Source: Nonomuraea glycinis
GTDB lineage: Bacteria; Actinomycetota; Actinomycetes; Streptosporangiales; Streptosporangiaceae
Direction: 5' to 3'
NCBI RefSeq assembly: GCF_014646515.1
Contig: NZ_BMNK01000024.1
Location: forward strand, 2,045 to 66,044
Length of the DNA: 64,000 bases
This document shows positions 17,353-26,376 of this stretch, in pieces. The stretch's first letter is position 1; every line of letters starts with the position of its first letter. The translations under genes were made by a program, and so were the position numbers. The notes below the pieces were generated by a model. That model searched no databases, was not told where the DNA came from, and saw only the letters and a program-made list of their open reading frames with translations.

Positions 17353-18491
17353 TGCCCGCAGGGCTCTACCGGGCACTGCTGACCGTCGCAGGCGCCGTCG
17401 CCGCCATCGTGCTGGCCATCATCATCTCCAGCGTGGCGATCATCGCGGCGGGCGCCAGCCCGGGGGCTGCCTTCGCCGCCTTCTTCAACTACGGCGAGAC
17501 CGAGCGGTCGGTGGTCAACGGCATCACCTCGATGCTCAACCGGTCGGTGCCGCTGTTCATCGCCGGGCTCGCGGTGGCCGTCGGCTTCCGGATGAACCTC
17601 TTCAACATCGGTGTGGAGGGCCAGTATCGGATCGCGGCCATCTGCGCTGCCTACGTCGGCTCGACCTTCACCGCGCCCGCCCCGATCCAGATCGCCGTGA
17701 TCATCGTGGTGGCGGCGGCCGTGGGCGGTCTCTACGCGCTGATCCCGGCCATCATGAAGGTGACCAGGGGGGTGAACGAGGTCATCTCCACGATCATGCT
17801 CAACTACATCGCGATCAGCCTGACGGCCTTCCTCGTCCGGGGTCCCTTCACCGGCGAGCGCGGCGAGGGGCTGCTCACCACCAGCACACCGGAGATGCCG
17901 CAGTCCGCCTGGTTCCCCAACCTCAACTGGATCTTCGAGGTGTTCGGCCTGCCGGCGCCGCGCGGCGGTGGGCTGTGGGGTTTCCTGATCGTGGCGATCC
18001 TGCTCGGCGTGGGACTCTGGGTGCTGCTGGAGCGGACCAGGTTCGGCTTCGAGGTCAAGGCCAGCGGCCTGAACCCGTCGGCCGCAGTGGCCTCCGGCGT
18101 CAACGCCAAGAAGATGGTCATCGCCGCGATGGTGCTCTCCGGCGCGATCGCCGGGCTGATCGGGCTGCCCGAGATCCTCGGCGACAAGCACGCTTTCGGC
18201 TCCAACTTCACCCCCGGCCTGGGCTTCCTGGGCATCGCGGTCGCGCTGCTGGGCCGTAACAAACCCGTCGGCATCGCGGTCGCCGCGCTGCTGTTCGGCT
18301 TCCTCGACCAGGCGCAGGGGCCGCTGCAGTTCGCCAACGTGCCGCCCTCGGTCATCATGATCATGCAGGGTACGATCGTCCTCCTCGTCGTCATCGCCAA
18401 CGAGATCACCAGGAGGCTCGCGCTGCGGCGTGAGGAACGGCGGGCCGCTCAGGAGCTCGGCAGGAACACTCCCGTTGAGGTGGCAGCATGA
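17352..18491 (+). CDS. Nucleoside ABC transporter permease 1
   Basis: A 379-residue membrane protein of the BPD_transp_2 family with about ten helices. The cytoplasmic coupling region includes NLFNIGVEGQYRIAA, a hallmark of nucleoside permeases of the NupP/YufP type, and GFEVKASGLNPSAAVASGV. The start is ATG 17352, overlapping the ATPase stop; a GTG at 17349 is also in frame. The next permease overlaps by four bases. Confidence 0.92.
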   Translation: MPAGLYRALLTVAGAVAAIVLAIIISSVAIIAAGASPGAAFAAFFNYGETERSVVNGITSMLNRSVPLFIAGLAVAVGFRMNLFNIGVEGQYRIAAICAAYVGSTFTAPAPIQIAVIIVVAAAVGGLYALIPAIMKVTRGVNEVISTIMLNYIAISLTAFLVRGPFTGERGEGLLTTSTPEMPQSAWFPNLNWIFEVFGLPAPRGGGLWGFLIVAILLGVGLWVLLERTRFGFEVKASGLNPSAAVASGVNAKKMVIAAMVLSGAIAGLIGLPEILGDKHAFGSNFTPGLGFLGIAVALLGRNKPVGIAVAALLFGFLDQAQGPLQFANVPPSVIMIMQGTIVLLVVIANEITRRLALRREERRAAQELGRNTPVEVAA

Positions 18492-19792
18492 CGATCACGA
18501 CCGTCGCGGGATCGACCAGGACCCGCAAGTACCACCTGGCGCTCATCGGCGTCGCCGTGCTCATCCTGCTGATGTCCCTGGTCCGGGTCGTGACCGGCGC
18601 CAACGACATCACCTCCTCGGGCACGTTCGGCGCCGCGCTGATGCTGGCGGTGCCGATCGGCCTGGCCGGGCTCGGCGGCCTGTGGGCCGAACGGGCCGGT
18701 GTGGTCAACATCGGCCTCGAAGGAATGATGGTGCTCGGCACCTGGTTCGCCGGCTGGGCCGGCTACCAGTGGGGCCCCATGGCCGCGCTGCTGGCCGGAC
18801 TGGCCGCGGGCGCGCTGGGCGGGCTGATCCACGCCATCGCCACCGTGACCTTCGGCGTCGACCACATCATCAGCGGTGTCGCGATCAACCTGCTCGGTCC
18901 CGGCGTCACCCGCTTCCTGTCCGAGGTCCTCTACAAGGAGGGCTCCCAGGCGGCCGAGGCGGGCGCCGGCATCACCACCTCACCGGTGATGTCGTCCCAG
19001 CCGCCACGGGTCAGCTTGCCGCTGTTCTCCTCCGGGCCCGACTGGCTGGGGAGTCTGGAGCGTACGCACTGGTTCCTGCTGTCGGACCTGGCGGGCATCC
19101 TGCGCGGGCTCACGTACAACGTGAACCTGCTGGTGGTGCTGGCCGTGCTGCTGCTCCCGCTGACGTTCTTCGTGCTCTGGCGCACCTCCTTCGGGCTGCG
19201 GCTGCGCTCGGCGGGCGAGAACCCGTGGGCCGCCGAGTCGCTGGGCGTGAACGTCTACCTAATCAAGTACGTCGCGGTCGTCATCTCCGGCGCGTTCGCC
19301 GGGCTCGGCGGCGTCTTCCTCGTCTTCGTGACCACCAAGTACGTCGAGGCACAGACGAACGGGCGCGGGTTCATCGGCCTGGCCGCCATGATCTTCGGCA
19401 ACTGGCGGCCGGGCGGGCTGGCCACCGGCGCCGCGCTGTTCGGCTACGCGGACGCTCTGCAGTTGCGCAGCGCCGGCGCGGTAACGTCGTTCCTGCTGTT
19501 CGGCGCGATCCTGCTGCTGATCTATCTGGGCGTCCGGGCCCGCGCCATGCTGTCGCCCGCCAAGCCGGCCGAGCTCACCGCCCGGGGGGCCAGGGAGTAC
19601 ACCATTCTGGCTGCCGTGGCGGCGGGCGCGGTCGTGCTGATCTGGCTCTGGCTGACCGTCGACAAGCTGCCGAACGAATTCGTCTACATCACACCGCACG
19701 TGCTCACGCTGCTCGTGCTCCTGGTGGCTTCGCAGCGTCTGCGGATGCCCAAGGCCGACGGCGTGAGCTACCGCCGGGGGGAACAACATTGA
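18488..19792 (+). CDS. Nucleoside ABC transporter permease 2
   Basis: A 434-residue partner permease. It has ERAGVVNIGLEGMMVLG, the matching EAA-like coupling motif, and LRSAGENPWAAESLGVNVYLIKY near residue 240. Two extra hydrophobic segments near 375 and 405 extend the C-terminus beyond the usual length, an unusual but not unknown addition. ATGA overlap with the gene before and TTGA overlap with cdd after show tight coupling. Confidence 0.92.
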   Translation: MTITTVAGSTRTRKYHLALIGVAVLILLMSLVRVVTGANDITSSGTFGAALMLAVPIGLAGLGGLWAERAGVVNIGLEGMMVLGTWFAGWAGYQWGPMAALLAGLAAGALGGLIHAIATVTFGVDHIISGVAINLLGPGVTRFLSEVLYKEGSQAAEAGAGITTSPVMSSQPPRVSLPLFSSGPDWLGSLERTHWFLLSDLAGILRGLTYNVNLLVVLAVLLLPLTFFVLWRTSFGLRLRSAGENPWAAESLGVNVYLIKYVAVVISGAFAGLGGVFLVFVTTKYVEAQTNGRGFIGLAAMIFGNWRPGGLATGAALFGYADALQLRSAGAVTSFLLFGAILLLIYLGVRARAMLSPAKPAELTARGAREYTILAAVAAGAVVLIWLWLTVDKLPNEFVYITPHVLTLLVLLVASQRLRMPKADGVSYRRGEQH

Positions 19793-20184
19793 ACATCGAC
19801 TGGGACGCGCTCCGTGAGCAGGCCGCCGAGGCCATGCAGCACGCTTACGCCCCCTACTCCAAGTTCCCCGTCGGCGCGGCCGCCGTGGTGGACGACGGCC
19901 GGATCGTCACCGGCTGCAACGTGGAGAACGCCTCCTACGGCATCGGCCTGTGCGCCGAATGCGGGCTGGTCTCGGCGCTGCGGTCCTCGGGCGGCGGCAG
20001 GCTGGTCGCCTTCACCTGCGTCGACGGCCACGGCGAGCTGCTCATGCCGTGCGGGCGCTGCCGCCAGCTGCTCTTCGAGTTCGGCGGCGAGGAGCTGCTG
20101 GTCGAGACCGTGGACGGGCCGAAGCGGATGGCCGAGATCCTGCCCTACGCGTTCGGCCCCGACGACCTGACCCGGATGGGCTGA
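19789..20184 (+). CDS. cdd: Cytidine deaminase
   Basis: A 131-residue homotetrameric-type CDA that converts cytidine and deoxycytidine to uridine and deoxyuridine. Zinc ligands are Cys55, Cys88 and Cys91 (CAE and PCGRC), with catalytic Glu57. NVENASYG is the nucleoside-binding strand. The start is TTG 19789, overlapping the permease stop and preceded by GGGGGGAA. Its place between nucleoside permeases and deoA indicates pyrimidine salvage. Confidence 0.97.
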   Translation: MNIDWDALREQAAEAMQHAYAPYSKFPVGAAAVVDDGRIVTGCNVENASYGIGLCAECGLVSALRSSGGGRLVAFTCVDGHGELLMPCGRCRQLLFEFGGEELLVETVDGPKRMAEILPYAFGPDDLTRMG

Positions 20185-21458
20185 TGGACGCCATCGAGGT
20201 CATCGTCGCCAAGCGCGACGGTGGCGAGCTGACGGCCGCCCAGATCGACTGGGTGATCGACGCCTACACGCGCGGCGAGGTCGCCGACGAGCAGATGGCC
20301 GCGCTGAACATGGCGATCCTGCTCAACGGCATGAACCGGCGGGAGATCGCCGGCTGGACGCAGGCGATGATCCGCTCCGGCGAGCGGATGGACTGGTCGG
20401 CGCTCGACCGGCCGACCGCCGACAAGCACTCCACGGGCGGCGTCGGCGACAAGATCACGCTGCCGCTCGCGCCGCTGGTGGCCGCCTGCGGCGCCTACGT
20501 TCCGCAGCTGTCCGGCCGTGGCCTCGGCCACACCGGCGGCACCCTGGACAAGCTGGAGTCCATCCCCGGCTGGCGGGCCTCCCTGTCCAACGAGGAGATG
20601 CTCGGCGTGCTGCGCGCCGCCGGCGCGGTGATCTGCGCCGCCGGCTCCGGCCTGGCGCCCGCCGACAAGAAGCTGTACGCGCTGCGCGACGTCACCGGCA
20701 CCGTCGAGTCGATCCCGCTCATCGCCTCGTCGATCATGTCGAAGAAGATCGCCGAGGGCACCGGCTCGCTGGTGCTGGACGTCAAGGTCGGCTCCGGCGC
20801 GTTCATGAAGACCCCGGAACGGGCCCGCGAGCTGGCCGAGACCATGGTCGCGCTGGGCACCGACGCGGGCGTGCGCACGGTGGCGCTGCTCACCGCGATG
20901 GACCGCCCGCTCGGCCGCGCCGTGGGCAACGCGCTGGAGGTCCAGGAGTCGGTCGAGGTCCTCGCCGGCGGCGGGCCGTCCGACGTGGTGGAGCTGACGG
21001 TACGGCTGGCCGCCGAGATGCTGGAGGCCGCCGGGATCACCGGCAAGGACCCGGCCGAGGCGCTGCGGGACGGCTCGGCCATGGACGCCTGGCGTCGCAT
21101 GATCACGGCTCAGGGCGGCGACCCGGACGCGGCCCTGCCGAGGGCGGCCGACACCATGGTCGTCGAGGCCCCCGCGTCGGGCGTGCTGGCCAGGCTGGAC
21201 GCCTACGCCGTGGGCCTGGCCGCGTGGCGGCTGGGCGCGGGCCGGGCGCGCAAGGAGGACCCGGTGTCCTTCGGGGCGGGCATCACGCTGCACGCCAAGC
21301 CGGGCGACGCGGTCAAGGAGGGGGAGCCGCTGCTCACCCTGCACGCCGACGAGCCGGCCAGGTTCGGCCGGGCGCTGGAGGCGCTGGCGGGCGGCTACGA
21401 GGTGGGGCCGACCGCTCAGGAGCACCTGCCCCTGGTCATCGACCGCGTCACCGCCTGA
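20184..21458 (+). CDS. deoA: Thymidine/pyrimidine-nucleoside phosphorylase
   Basis: A 424-residue phosphorylase that splits thymidine or deoxyuridine into base and deoxyribose 1-phosphate. The family signature SGRGLGHTGGTLDKLESIPG is complete, and KHSTGGVGDK is the phosphate-binding loop. ATG 20184 overlaps the cdd stop (TGATG). It is the last gene of the nucleoside operon; the G+C-rich hairpin after it separates it from the convergent marR gene. Confidence 0.96.
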   Translation: MDAIEVIVAKRDGGELTAAQIDWVIDAYTRGEVADEQMAALNMAILLNGMNRREIAGWTQAMIRSGERMDWSALDRPTADKHSTGGVGDKITLPLAPLVAACGAYVPQLSGRGLGHTGGTLDKLESIPGWRASLSNEEMLGVLRAAGAVICAAGSGLAPADKKLYALRDVTGTVESIPLIASSIMSKKIAEGTGSLVLDVKVGSGAFMKTPERARELAETMVALGTDAGVRTVALLTAMDRPLGRAVGNALEVQESVEVLAGGGPSDVVELTVRLAAEMLEAAGITGKDPAEALRDGSAMDAWRRMITAQGGDPDAALPRAADTMVVEAPASGVLARLDAYAVGLAAWRLGAGRARKEDPVSFGAGITLHAKPGDAVKEGEPLLTLHADEPARFGRALEALAGGYEVGPTAQEHLPLVIDRVTA

Positions 21459-21480
21459 GCATCCCGGCGGGGCATCCACC

Positions 21481-21524
21481 GGGCGGGCAGGCGGGCAGGC
21501 GGGCAGGCCAGAGTCTGCCCGCCC
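21481..21524. terminator. Hairpin built from GGGCAGGC repeats
   Basis: GGGCGGGCAG (21481-21490) pairs with CTGCCCGCCC (21515-21524). Three GGGCAGGC direct repeats in the left part allow several registers. It lies between convergent deoA and marR. Confidence 0.7.
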
Positions 21525-21537
21525 GAGGCCGCGGTGC

Positions 21538-21924
21538 TCAGCCGATCAGGGCCGGGGCGTCGGCGAAGATCTCGGCCAGGACGGCGCGCTGGGTGGGGAG
21601 GGCCGCGAGGTGACGGGCGCGGCCTTCCTCGGTGATGGAGACGAACACGCCGCGCCGGTCGGAGTCGCAGACGCCGCGGCAGACGAGCTCGGCCTTCTCC
21701 AGGCGCGCGACCACCCGCGAGAGCGCGCTCTGGCTCAGGTGCACCTCATCGCAGAGCTCCTGGATGCGCAGCTTGCGGTCGTGGTGGACGATGCGGTCGA
21801 GAACCTCGAACTCGCTGGGCCCCAAGCCGTGCTTGTCACCCAGCTCGCGCTCCAGCGCGCACATCGCCTTGGCATGCTTGGCCAGGACGTAATGCCAGGT
21901 GCTGACCACATACTGCTCGTCCAT
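21538..21924 (-). CDS. MarR family transcriptional regulator
   Basis: A 128-residue winged-helix repressor. The wHTH lies around residues 37-100, with LRIQELCDEVHLSQSALSRVV as recognition region and the wing DSDRRGVFVSITEEG. It is divergent from an MFS drug-type exporter, and two palindromes lie between the genes, so it probably represses both until a ligand binds. Confidence 0.93.
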   Translation of the reverse strand: MDEQYVVSTWHYVLAKHAKAMCALERELGDKHGLGPSEFEVLDRIVHHDRKLRIQELCDEVHLSQSALSRVVARLEKAELVCRGVCDSDRRGVFVSITEEGRARHLAALPTQRAVLAEIFADAPALIG

Positions 21925-21966
21925 GGCCGGAGATTACCACCTCGGTCAAACCGATGCAAGGACATT

Positions 21967-21995
21967 TAATGCGCTTGCATTAGATGCGACTGCAT
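21967..21995. promoter_or_regulatory. Probable MarR operator pair
   Basis: TAATGC-N4-GCATTA (21967-21982) is a perfect inverted repeat. A second, overlapping-phase site, ATGC-N4-GCAT (21984-21995), follows at once, with TA at both outer edges. Centres are about 15 bp apart. Position between marR and the MFS gene is the classical one for MarR control. Confidence 0.7.
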
Positions 21996-22010
21996 GTAAT
22001 GTTTCTCCTC

Positions 22011-23423
22011 ATGTCCTCCACTCACGTGTCTCGCTGGAGCGCGCTCGCCGTGCTCTGCGCAGTGATCTTTCTTGACGCGCTCGATGTGTCCATGGTCGGC
22101 GTCGCGCTGCCGTCCATCCAGCATGAGCTCGGACTTTCCACCTCCACCCTGCAATGGGTCGTCAGCGGATATGTGCTCGGCTATGGCGGTCTTCTCCTGC
22201 TCGGGGGCAGGGTCGCCGATCTGCTCGGGCGACGCAGGGTTTTCCTGGTCGCACTGGCCGTTTTCGCCGTCGCGTCGTTGCTGGGTGGCTTGGTGGACGA
22301 TGGCGCGCTGCTGATCGCCGCGCGTTTCGTCAAGGGTGTCGCCGCCGCCTTCACCGCGCCGGCCGCCTTGTCGATCATCACGACGACGTTTCCCGAAGGG
22401 CCGCAGCGCAACAAGGCACTGAGCATCTTCACCGCCTCCGGCGCCAGTGGCTACTCGCTCGGCCTGGTGATCTCCGGACTGCTGACCGAGCTCGACTGGC
22501 GCTACACGCTGCTGATGCCGGTGCCGGTCGCCGTCATCGCGCTGGTGGCGGCGCTCAGGGTGCTGCCCCGCCCGGTGGAGGAGCGGCCCGAGGGGGGCCA
22601 CGACCTGCTCGGCGCCGTGTTGATCACCGCTTCGATGCTGCTGCTGGTCTTCACCGTGGTGCAGGCCCCCGAGGTGGGCTGGGCCACCCCGCGCACGATC
22701 GGCTCGCTGGTCGCCGTCGCCGCCCTGCTCGCGCTGTTCGTGGTGACCGAGCGCAGGACGAGGCACCCTCTGGTACGGCTCGGCATCCTGCGGTCCCGGC
22801 CGCTGGTGCGGGCCAACCTGGGCCTGTTCATCCTCATGGGTTCGTACGTGTCCTTCCAGTTCGTGGCCATGCAGTACTTCCAGAATCTGCTCGGCTGGTC
22901 GGCGCTGGGCACCGCGCTGGCGTTCCTGCCCGCGGGCCTGATCGTGGCCGTCAGCTCCACCAAGGTCGGCGGCCTCGCCGACCGGTTCGGCACCGGCAAG
23001 CTGATCATCGTCGGCGCGGCTTCGCTCGCCGGCGGGTACGCGATCTTCCTCGGCATCAGCGAGACCCCGAGCCTGGGCGGTCTGGTGCTGCCCGGCATGT
23101 TCCTGCTGGGCATCGCGTTCGCGCTGTCGTTCCCGCCGCTGAACATCCAGGCCACCAACGGCGTGGACGACGAGGAGCAGGGCCTGGCCTCCGGGCTGCT
23201 CAACACCTCGGGCCAGGTGGGCGGCGCCATCGTGCTGGCCGTGGTCACCGCCGTGCTCACCTCGGGCACCGCCGGCGAGCTCTCGATCGGCTCGCTGCGC
23301 GCGGCCATCATGGTCTGCCTGGTGCTCGCCCTGGTCGGCGTCGCTATCTCGGCCACCGGCCTGCGGGCGCGCAAGCCCGTGGTTGCCCAGCCTGACGACG
23401 CGAAGGTGTTCGAGACGGTCTGA
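22011..23423 (+). CDS. MFS transporter, DHA2 (EmrB/QacA-like) type
   Basis: A 470-residue exporter with about 14 helices. Motif C-like LDALDVSMVGVALPSIQ marks DHA2 antiporters, and GGRVADLLGRRR is motif A. Drug or toxic metabolite export by proton antiport is the family role; the substrate is unknown. ATGs at 21984, 21999 and 22011 are in frame. The last is chosen because the first lies inside the operator and none has a ribosome site, so the message may be leaderless. Regulated by the divergent MarR. Confidence 0.92.
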   Translation: MSSTHVSRWSALAVLCAVIFLDALDVSMVGVALPSIQHELGLSTSTLQWVVSGYVLGYGGLLLLGGRVADLLGRRRVFLVALAVFAVASLLGGLVDDGALLIAARFVKGVAAAFTAPAALSIITTTFPEGPQRNKALSIFTASGASGYSLGLVISGLLTELDWRYTLLMPVPVAVIALVAALRVLPRPVEERPEGGHDLLGAVLITASMLLLVFTVVQAPEVGWATPRTIGSLVAVAALLALFVVTERRTRHPLVRLGILRSRPLVRANLGLFILMGSYVSFQFVAMQYFQNLLGWSALGTALAFLPAGLIVAVSSTKVGGLADRFGTGKLIIVGAASLAGGYAIFLGISETPSLGGLVLPGMFLLGIAFALSFPPLNIQATNGVDDEEQGLASGLLNTSGQVGGAIVLAVVTAVLTSGTAGELSIGSLRAAIMVCLVLALVGVAISATGLRARKPVVAQPDDAKVFETV

Positions 23424-23470
23424 CCAGTCGTCCGGCGGGTTCACGTACCACTGGGTGGTTTTGTGAAAGG

Positions 23471-23496
23471 GCGGGCTCCGCGAGTGCGGAGCCCGC
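23471..23496 (+). terminator. Terminator after the MFS gene
   Basis: GCGGGCTCCGC (23471-23481), a GAGT loop, and the exact complement (23486-23496). Confidence 0.85.
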
Positions 23497-23553
23497 TCAT
23501 GTCGATCCGACAACAGGTGCTTTCGGGGATGTGCGAGCGGGCATCCCCCTCAC

Positions 23554-24186
23554 ATGAACCTCGCGCGTCTCGCCCCGCTCGCCGTCTGCGGCGCACTCCT
23601 GCTGTCCTGCGGTACGGCTCAGCCGGGCGCGGACACGGCCGGCGAGACCACCACGTCATCCCCGTCCGGCCGCACCGGTTCGCCCGGCACGTCCGACCCC
23701 GTGACCAGTCCGCCGGCCACGTCCGCCCAGGCCCGGACGCCGGCCCGGGCCGTGCCCTCCCCGACGGGGACCGCGGCGGTGCGGGTCCGGCGCGCCGACG
23801 GCATGGTGCCGGCCCTGGTGACGGGCGTACGTGTCGCCCGGCACGACGGGTTCGACCGGGTGGTCGTCGACTTCAAGGGCGACATACCCGGCTATGCCGT
23901 GCGCTGGACGAGCAAGGTGGAGACGGAGGGGGCCGGCAAGGCCATCGACCTCAAGGGCGGCCGGGCCCTGCACGTCATGCTCATCCCGGCCGTGGCCCAC
24001 ACCGAGGAAGGGACGCCGACCTGGTCGGGCACCTCGGCGGAGCCGCTCACCGCCGTCACCGGCATCGTCTCCACCGGCGACTTCGAAGGTCACGTCGGCA
24101 TCGCCCTGATCAGCGACCGGACCAGGACCTTCCGGGTGAAGGAGTACACCGGCCCCAGCCGCCTGGTCATCGACGTGGGACACTGA
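23554..24186 (+). CDS. AMIN-like domain lipoprotein
   Basis: A 210-residue secreted lipoprotein. The signal peptide ends in lipobox LLSC with Cys19. A Thr/Ser/Pro-rich spacer (about 20-75) leads to a beta-rich C-terminal domain (about 85-210) with the pattern DRVVVDFKGDIPGY and FRVKEYTGPSRLVIDVGH, typical of AMIN-like domains of actinobacteria. AMIN domains in general target proteins to the cell envelope or peptidoglycan; the function of this group is unknown. It lies four bases before a cupin gene. Confidence 0.8.
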   Translation: MNLARLAPLAVCGALLLSCGTAQPGADTAGETTTSSPSGRTGSPGTSDPVTSPPATSAQARTPARAVPSPTGTAAVRVRRADGMVPALVTGVRVARHDGFDRVVVDFKGDIPGYAVRWTSKVETEGAGKAIDLKGGRALHVMLIPAVAHTEEGTPTWSGTSAEPLTAVTGIVSTGDFEGHVGIALISDRTRTFRVKEYTGPSRLVIDVGH

Positions 24187-24190
24187 CCCG

Positions 24191-24541
24191 GTGGTGAGAA
24201 AGCTAGAAGGACCCGCACGCATCCCGGTGCCCGGTGGCAAGGTCATCGAGGAGCACATCGGCCGGGTCAACAGCGGCGACGAGACGGTGTCCATCGCCCG
24301 CATGGTGGCCCCGCCCGGCTGGGAGGAGCCCGCCCAGACACCGGCGTTCACCGAGTACACCGTGGTGCTGCGCGGCACCGTCCTTGTCGAGCACGCCGGG
24401 GGCACCACCGAGGTCTCCGCGGGCCAGAGCCTGGTGACCGAGCCCGGGGAGAAGATCCGCTACAGCACCGGTGCCGAGGGCGCCGAATACATCGCGGTCT
24501 GCCTGCCCGCCTTCAGCCCGGACACGGCCAACAGGGCCTGA
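24191..24541 (+). CDS. Cupin-domain protein
   Basis: A 116-residue single-cupin protein. Both beta-barrel motifs are visible in relaxed form (around TEYTVVLRGTVLVEHAGG and GQSLVTEPGEKIRYS), but the classical metal-binding His residues are largely missing, so it may bind a small molecule without metal. GTG 24191 or GTG 24194 may be the start. Four bases after the lipoprotein gene, so co-transcribed. No substrate suggested. Confidence 0.8.
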   Translation: MVRKLEGPARIPVPGGKVIEEHIGRVNSGDETVSIARMVAPPGWEEPAQTPAFTEYTVVLRGTVLVEHAGGTTEVSAGQSLVTEPGEKIRYSTGAEGAEYIAVCLPAFSPDTANRA

Positions 24542-24588
24542 CCCGCGCCGCGAAGGCCACGCGGTCGCGGGACTCGTATCATGGGCGG

Positions 24589-25662
24589 ATGAGTCCCACC
24601 TTTGACGAGATCCGGCGGGCACCCAAGGTCCTGCTCCACGACCATCTCGACGGTGGTCTCCGGGCCGAGACCATCGCGGACCTGGCACGCGAGTGCGGCT
24701 ACGACGGGCTCCCCACCACCGACCCCGAGAGCCTGCGGGTCTGGTTCGAGGAGGCCGCCGATTCCGGATCGCTGGAGCGCTATCTGGAGACGTTCGACCA
24801 CACCGTCGGCGTCATGCAGACGCGCGAGTCCCTGGCCCGGGTGGCGGCCGAGTGCGCCGAGGACCTGGCCGCCGACGGCGTCGTCTACGCCGAGGTGCGT
24901 TTCGCGCCCGAGCAGCACACGACCCGCGGCCTCAGCCTCGACGAGGTCGTCCAGGCCGTGCTGGAGGGGTTCGAGCGGGGCTCGGCGGGCCGGGGGATCA
25001 GGGTCGGGACCCTGCTGACCGCGATGCGGCACCAGGCGCGCTCGATGGAGATCGCCGAGCTGGCCGTGCGCTACCGCGACGTCGGCGTGGTCGGGTTCGA
25101 CATCGCGGGGGCCGAGGCGGGCTACCCTCCCACCCGGCACCTGGACGCTTTCGAATACCTCCAGCGGGAGAACGCGCACTTCACCATCCACGCGGGCGAG
25201 GCGTTCGGGCTGCCGTCCATCTGGCAGGCCATCCAGTGGTGCGGCGCCGACCGGCTGGGTCACGGCGTGCGGATCATCGACGACATCTCGGCGGCCGGCG
25301 ACGGCACCGCCAAGCTGGGCCGGCTGGCCGCCTACGTGCGTGACAAGCGCATCCCCCTGGAGATGTGCCCCACCTCCAACCTGCAGACCGGGGCCGCCGC
25401 GTCCATCGCCGAGCACCCGATCGGGCTGCTGCGCCGCCTGCACTTCCGGGTGACGGTCAACACCGACAACCGGCTGATGAGCGGGACCAGCCTGTCCCTG
25501 GAGTTCGCCAAGCTCGTGGAGGCGTTCGACTACGGGTGGGACGACCTGCAGTGGTTCACGGTCAACGCGATGAAGTCGGCGTTCCTGCCGTTCGACGAGC
25601 GGCTCGCGCTGATCAACGGCGTGATCAAGCCGGGGTTCGCGCAGCTCAAGTGGCAGCCGTGA
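24589..25662 (+). CDS. add: Adenosine deaminase
   Basis: A 357-residue zinc enzyme that converts adenosine and deoxyadenosine to inosine forms. Metal ligands and catalysis are visible as HDHLDGG near residue 17, FTIHAGEAFG (catalytic Glu), DRLGHGVR and the NTDN near 290. It completes the purine side of salvage with pnp in this window. Its stop overlaps the GTG of the PH-domain gene. Confidence 0.96.
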   Translation: MSPTFDEIRRAPKVLLHDHLDGGLRAETIADLARECGYDGLPTTDPESLRVWFEEAADSGSLERYLETFDHTVGVMQTRESLARVAAECAEDLAADGVVYAEVRFAPEQHTTRGLSLDEVVQAVLEGFERGSAGRGIRVGTLLTAMRHQARSMEIAELAVRYRDVGVVGFDIAGAEAGYPPTRHLDAFEYLQRENAHFTIHAGEAFGLPSIWQAIQWCGADRLGHGVRIIDDISAAGDGTAKLGRLAAYVRDKRIPLEMCPTSNLQTGAAASIAEHPIGLLRRLHFRVTVNTDNRLMSGTSLSLEFAKLVEAFDYGWDDLQWFTVNAMKSAFLPFDERLALINGVIKPGFAQLKWQP

Positions 25663-26270
25663 GACAGGTCTACCGATCGAAGGCCGCGCTCGTTCTCGGC
25701 TGGGTCTGGGTGGTCTTCGTCGCCTTCAACGTCCTCGACCTCATCGTCCGCTACAGCGGGAAGCCGTCCATGGTGGCGCTGGCCGTCCTCGCCGTGCTGA
25801 CCGTGGTGGTCTACGCGATCGCGCTCAGGCCGGCCACGGTGTTCACCGAGGACGGCCTGCTCGGGCGTAATCCTCTGCGTTCGACGTTCGTGCCCTGGGC
25901 GGCCGTCAGCGATGTGACGGTCTCCCACTCGATCAACATCGACTACGGCGCAGAGCGGTTGCTGCGGCTGTGGACGCCGGTGAGCTCGGCCAGGGAGCGG
26001 GCCAAGGCGCAGCGCAGGGGTGCGCCCGTCGCGCGGCGGGGGCGCTACCAGACCGAGCCGACGTTGCCCAAGGGGGAGCAGGCCGCGGCCGAGGTGTTCG
26101 CCGGCAAGACGCACGCCGACTGGGTGGGCGAGCAGATCACCGACCGCGCCGAGCGGGCCAGGCTCCGCAAGGAGGAGGCGGGTGCGGTCCGCGTGACGTG
26201 GGCGTACGACTCGTTCGCGGCGCTCGCCGTGGCCTGCGCCCTGGTGATCGCCGCCATCGTGGTCGACTGA
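25659..26270 (+). CDS. PH-domain membrane protein
   Basis: A 203-residue protein starting at GTG 25659, overlapping the add stop as GTGA. Two N-terminal helices (about 8-29 and 37-55) precede a bacterial PH-like (bPH) beta domain (about 57-100, TVFTEDGLLGRNPLRSTFVPWAAVSDV). A charged linker and a final hydrophobic helix (about 183-202) complete it. Such proteins are common, uncharacterised membrane proteins of actinobacteria. Confidence 0.82.
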   Translation: MRQVYRSKAALVLGWVWVVFVAFNVLDLIVRYSGKPSMVALAVLAVLTVVVYAIALRPATVFTEDGLLGRNPLRSTFVPWAAVSDVTVSHSINIDYGAERLLRLWTPVSSARERAKAQRRGAPVARRGRYQTEPTLPKGEQAAAEVFAGKTHADWVGEQITDRAERARLRKEEAGAVRVTWAYDSFAALAVACALVIAAIVVD

Positions 26271-26300
26271 CCGTCCCGCCGGGCCGTCGCCGTCCATGCG

Positions 26301-26376
26301 TGGCGGCTCAGGTATGGCGGGTGGATCAGGTACGGCGGGGTCGCTCAGGTACGGCGGGGTCGCTCAGGTTCGGCGG
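26301..26376. repeat. Four-copy 19-bp tandem repeat across the enoyl-CoA hydratase stop
   Basis: Units at 26301-26319, 26320-26338, 26339-26357 and 26358-26376, with consensus GGTCGCTCAGGTACGGCGG. The last copy contains the last codons and stop of the minus-strand hydratase gene; the others extend into its 3' flank. Because 19 is not a multiple of three, the repeated TGA falls in different frames. Confidence 0.9.

Noticed and set aside
26301..26376. Minisatellite read as an origin iteron set
   Set aside because: Units contain the end of a coding gene and no replication gene or AT-rich stretch is near.
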